This document shows, piece after piece, positions 62,701 through 64,000 of a stretch of 64,000 nt of DNA. Each line of letters opens with the position of its first letter. Position 1 is the stretch's first letter. Position numbers and translations under genes: made by a program. The stretch is taken from assembly GCF_027744825.2 (NCBI RefSeq), contig NC_071340.1, positions 2,859,501-2,923,500 on the forward strand. The letters are read 5' to 3'. The notes beneath the pieces are model-generated. The model ran no database searches, was not told where the DNA came from, and saw only the letters and a list, made by a program, of their open reading frames with translations. The stretch is from Synchiropus splendidus. Lineage: Eukaryota; Chordata; Actinopteri; Syngnathiformes; Callionymidae.

Positions 62701-64000
62701 AAAGTTATCAACATTTTTATGTTTGGCGTTCCGTAACCCACCTTATCTCAAGCTGAAAACGCGTTTTCTGCATTGTGCAATAACTTTGCAGGGAAGCTTC
62801 AGAACATGAAATGTTCACATCCCACTGTAGCAGAAAGGGTCTTTCTAGTAGTTGCACATCAAATCTATGCTGTCTGAAGTGTTTTTTGAAAGTTTTCGAC
62901 ATTTTTATGTTTGGTGTTCCTGAATCGACCTTATCTCAGGCTGAAAACGCGCTTTCTGCATTGTGCCATAACTTTGCAGGGAATCTTCAGAACATGAAAT
63001 TTTCACCTCCCACTACAGCAGAAATGGTCTTTCTAGTAGTTGCACATCAAATCTAAGCTGTCTGAAATGTTTTTCCAAGGTTATCAACATTTTTATGTTT
63101 GGCGTTCCGGAATCGACCTTATCTCAAGCTGAAAATGCGTTTTCTGCATTGTGGCATAACTTTGCAGGGAAGCTTCAGAACATGAAATGTTCACCTCCCA
63201 CTATAGCAGAAACAGTCTTTCCTGTAGTTGCACATCAAATCTAAGCTGTCTGAAGTGTTTTTCGAAAGTTATCAACATTATTATGTTTGGCGTTCCAGAA
63301 TCGACCTTATCTCAGGCTGAAAACGCATTGTCTGCATTGTGACATAACTTTGCAGGGAAGCTTCAGAACATGAAATGTTCACCTCCCACTATAGCAGAAA
63401 GGGTCTTTTTAGTAGTTGCAGATCAAATCTAAGCTGTCTGATGTGTTTTTCCAAAGTTATCAACATTTTTATGTTTGGCATTCCGGAATCGACCTTATGT
63501 TAGGCTGAAAACGCGATTTACACATTGTGCAATAACTTTGCAGGGAAGCTTCAAAACATGAAATGTTCACATCCCACTATAGCAGAAAGGGTCTTTCTAG
63601 TAGTTGCACATCAAATCTAAGCTGTCTGAAGTGTTTTTCCAAAGTTATCAACATTTTTATGTTTGGCATTCAGGAATCGACCTTATCTCAGGCTGAAAAC
63701 GCGTTTTACGCATTGTGCCATTACTTTTCAGGGAAGCTTCAGAACATGAAATGTTCACCTCCCACTATAGCAGAAAGGGTCTTTCTAGTAGTTGCACATC
63801 AAATCTTAGCTGTCTAAAGTTTTTTTCTAAGGTTATCAACATTTTTATGATTGGCGTTCCGGAATCGACCTTATCTCAAGCTGAAAACGCGTTTTTTGCA
63901 TTGTGCCATAAATTTGCAGGGAAGCTTCAGAACATGAAATGTTCACCTCCCACTATAGCAGAAAGGGTCTTTCTAGTAGTTGCGCATCAAATCTAAGCTG

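Larger units (their letters stand above)
12077..64000 (+). repeat. 188-bp satellite DNA, main array (~276 head-to-tail monomers)
   Basis: The word CTGTCTGAAG returns at 12123, 12311 and 12499 and onward every 187-188 bp to the right edge without interruption by any other sequence. Landmarks in order within a monomer are CTGTCTGAAGTGTTTTTCC, TTATCAACATTTTTATG, GCGTTCCGGAA, CTTATCTCAGG, GAAAACGCGTTTTC, GCCATAACTTTGCAGGG, GAAGCTTCAGAACATG, CCTCCCACTATAGCAG, and TAGTAGTTGCACATCAAAT. All copies are in one orientation. The first unit is partial (12077-12122) and mixes two parts of the monomer. Small indels occur, for example the loss of about 7 bp near 30408 and near 32545. Apparent open frames of up to 157 codons are repeat translations in rotating frames and not genes. 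Monomer length close to one nucleosome plus linker fits centromeric or pericentromeric satellites. That role is inferred. Confidence 0.97.

Noticed and set aside
12094..64000. Scores of open reading frames of 60-157 codons with similar Cys/Ser-rich peptides on both strands
   Set aside because: They are translations of the 188-bp monomer. 188 leaves remainder 2 when divided by three, so the frame rotates, the same peptide words recur in different frames, and the inverted old block gives the same words on the opposite strand. There are no signs of purifying selection.
12077..64000. CRISPR-like regular repeats
   Set aside because: The repeats are 188 bp, contiguous, without unique spacers, and sit in a eukaryotic context with introns and LINE/DIRS/LTR elements.
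12077..64000. A CENP-B box in the monomer
   Set aside because: I looked for the TTCG....A..CGGG core in typical monomers and the TTCCGGAA, AACGCG and TTCGGGAATC neighbourhoods do not satisfy it.

Overview
The window looks like vertebrate, most probably teleost fish, heterochromatin. The evidence is a fish-type LINE fragment, a DIRS-like tyrosine-recombinase retrotransposon relic, a Ty3/Gypsy-type LTR, a decayed HECT-domain gene exon pair with a short GT-AG intron, and about 52 kb of one tandem satellite. No intact protein-coding gene is visible. I cannot name the species, and the satellite family is not one I recognise by name.

Layout: 22-730 is a decayed LINE reverse-transcriptase 3' part. 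731-1082 holds nothing I can identify. 1083-5196 is a block of old, strongly diverged satellite monomers lying in the OPPOSITE orientation to the main array. A roughly 390-bp non-satellite segment is embedded in it, and that segment together with its satellite neighbours was duplicated in tandem (1083-2975 and 2976-about 4498). 5197-12076 is a 6.9-kb island of mobile-element debris: a DIRS-like element on the minus strand (about 5595-7481), GC-rich unassigned DNA, a Gypsy-like LTR on the minus strand (8596-9224), a HECT pseudogene on the minus strand (10066-10727), and AT-rich DNA that contains two tandem stem-loops sharing a loop motif. 12077-64000 is the main array: about 276 head-to-tail copies of a ~188-bp monomer, running off the right edge.

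The main array has layered history. Multi-monomer (higher-order) duplications can be followed by shared private variants: a 9-mer near 13-15 kb, a 3-mer near 20-21 kb, nested 5-, 8- and 11-mers at 23.4-30.1 kb, a 10-mer at 31-33.6 kb, a 3-mer at 41.3-42.5 kb, 7-/9-/16-mer spacings at 50-54 kb, and a large mosaic duplication linking 42.0-48.4 kb to 54.8-62.7 kb. This is the pattern expected from repeated unequal exchange: a homogenised core beside an old, diverged, inverted edge punctured by transposons. That resembles the edge-to-core organisation of centromeric satellites. The centromere role itself is inference.

Many apparent open reading frames of 60-157 codons in the array are artefacts. 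188 is not a multiple of three, so the frame rotates with each monomer, and the same peptides recur in all frames and in the inverted block. They are not annotated as genes.
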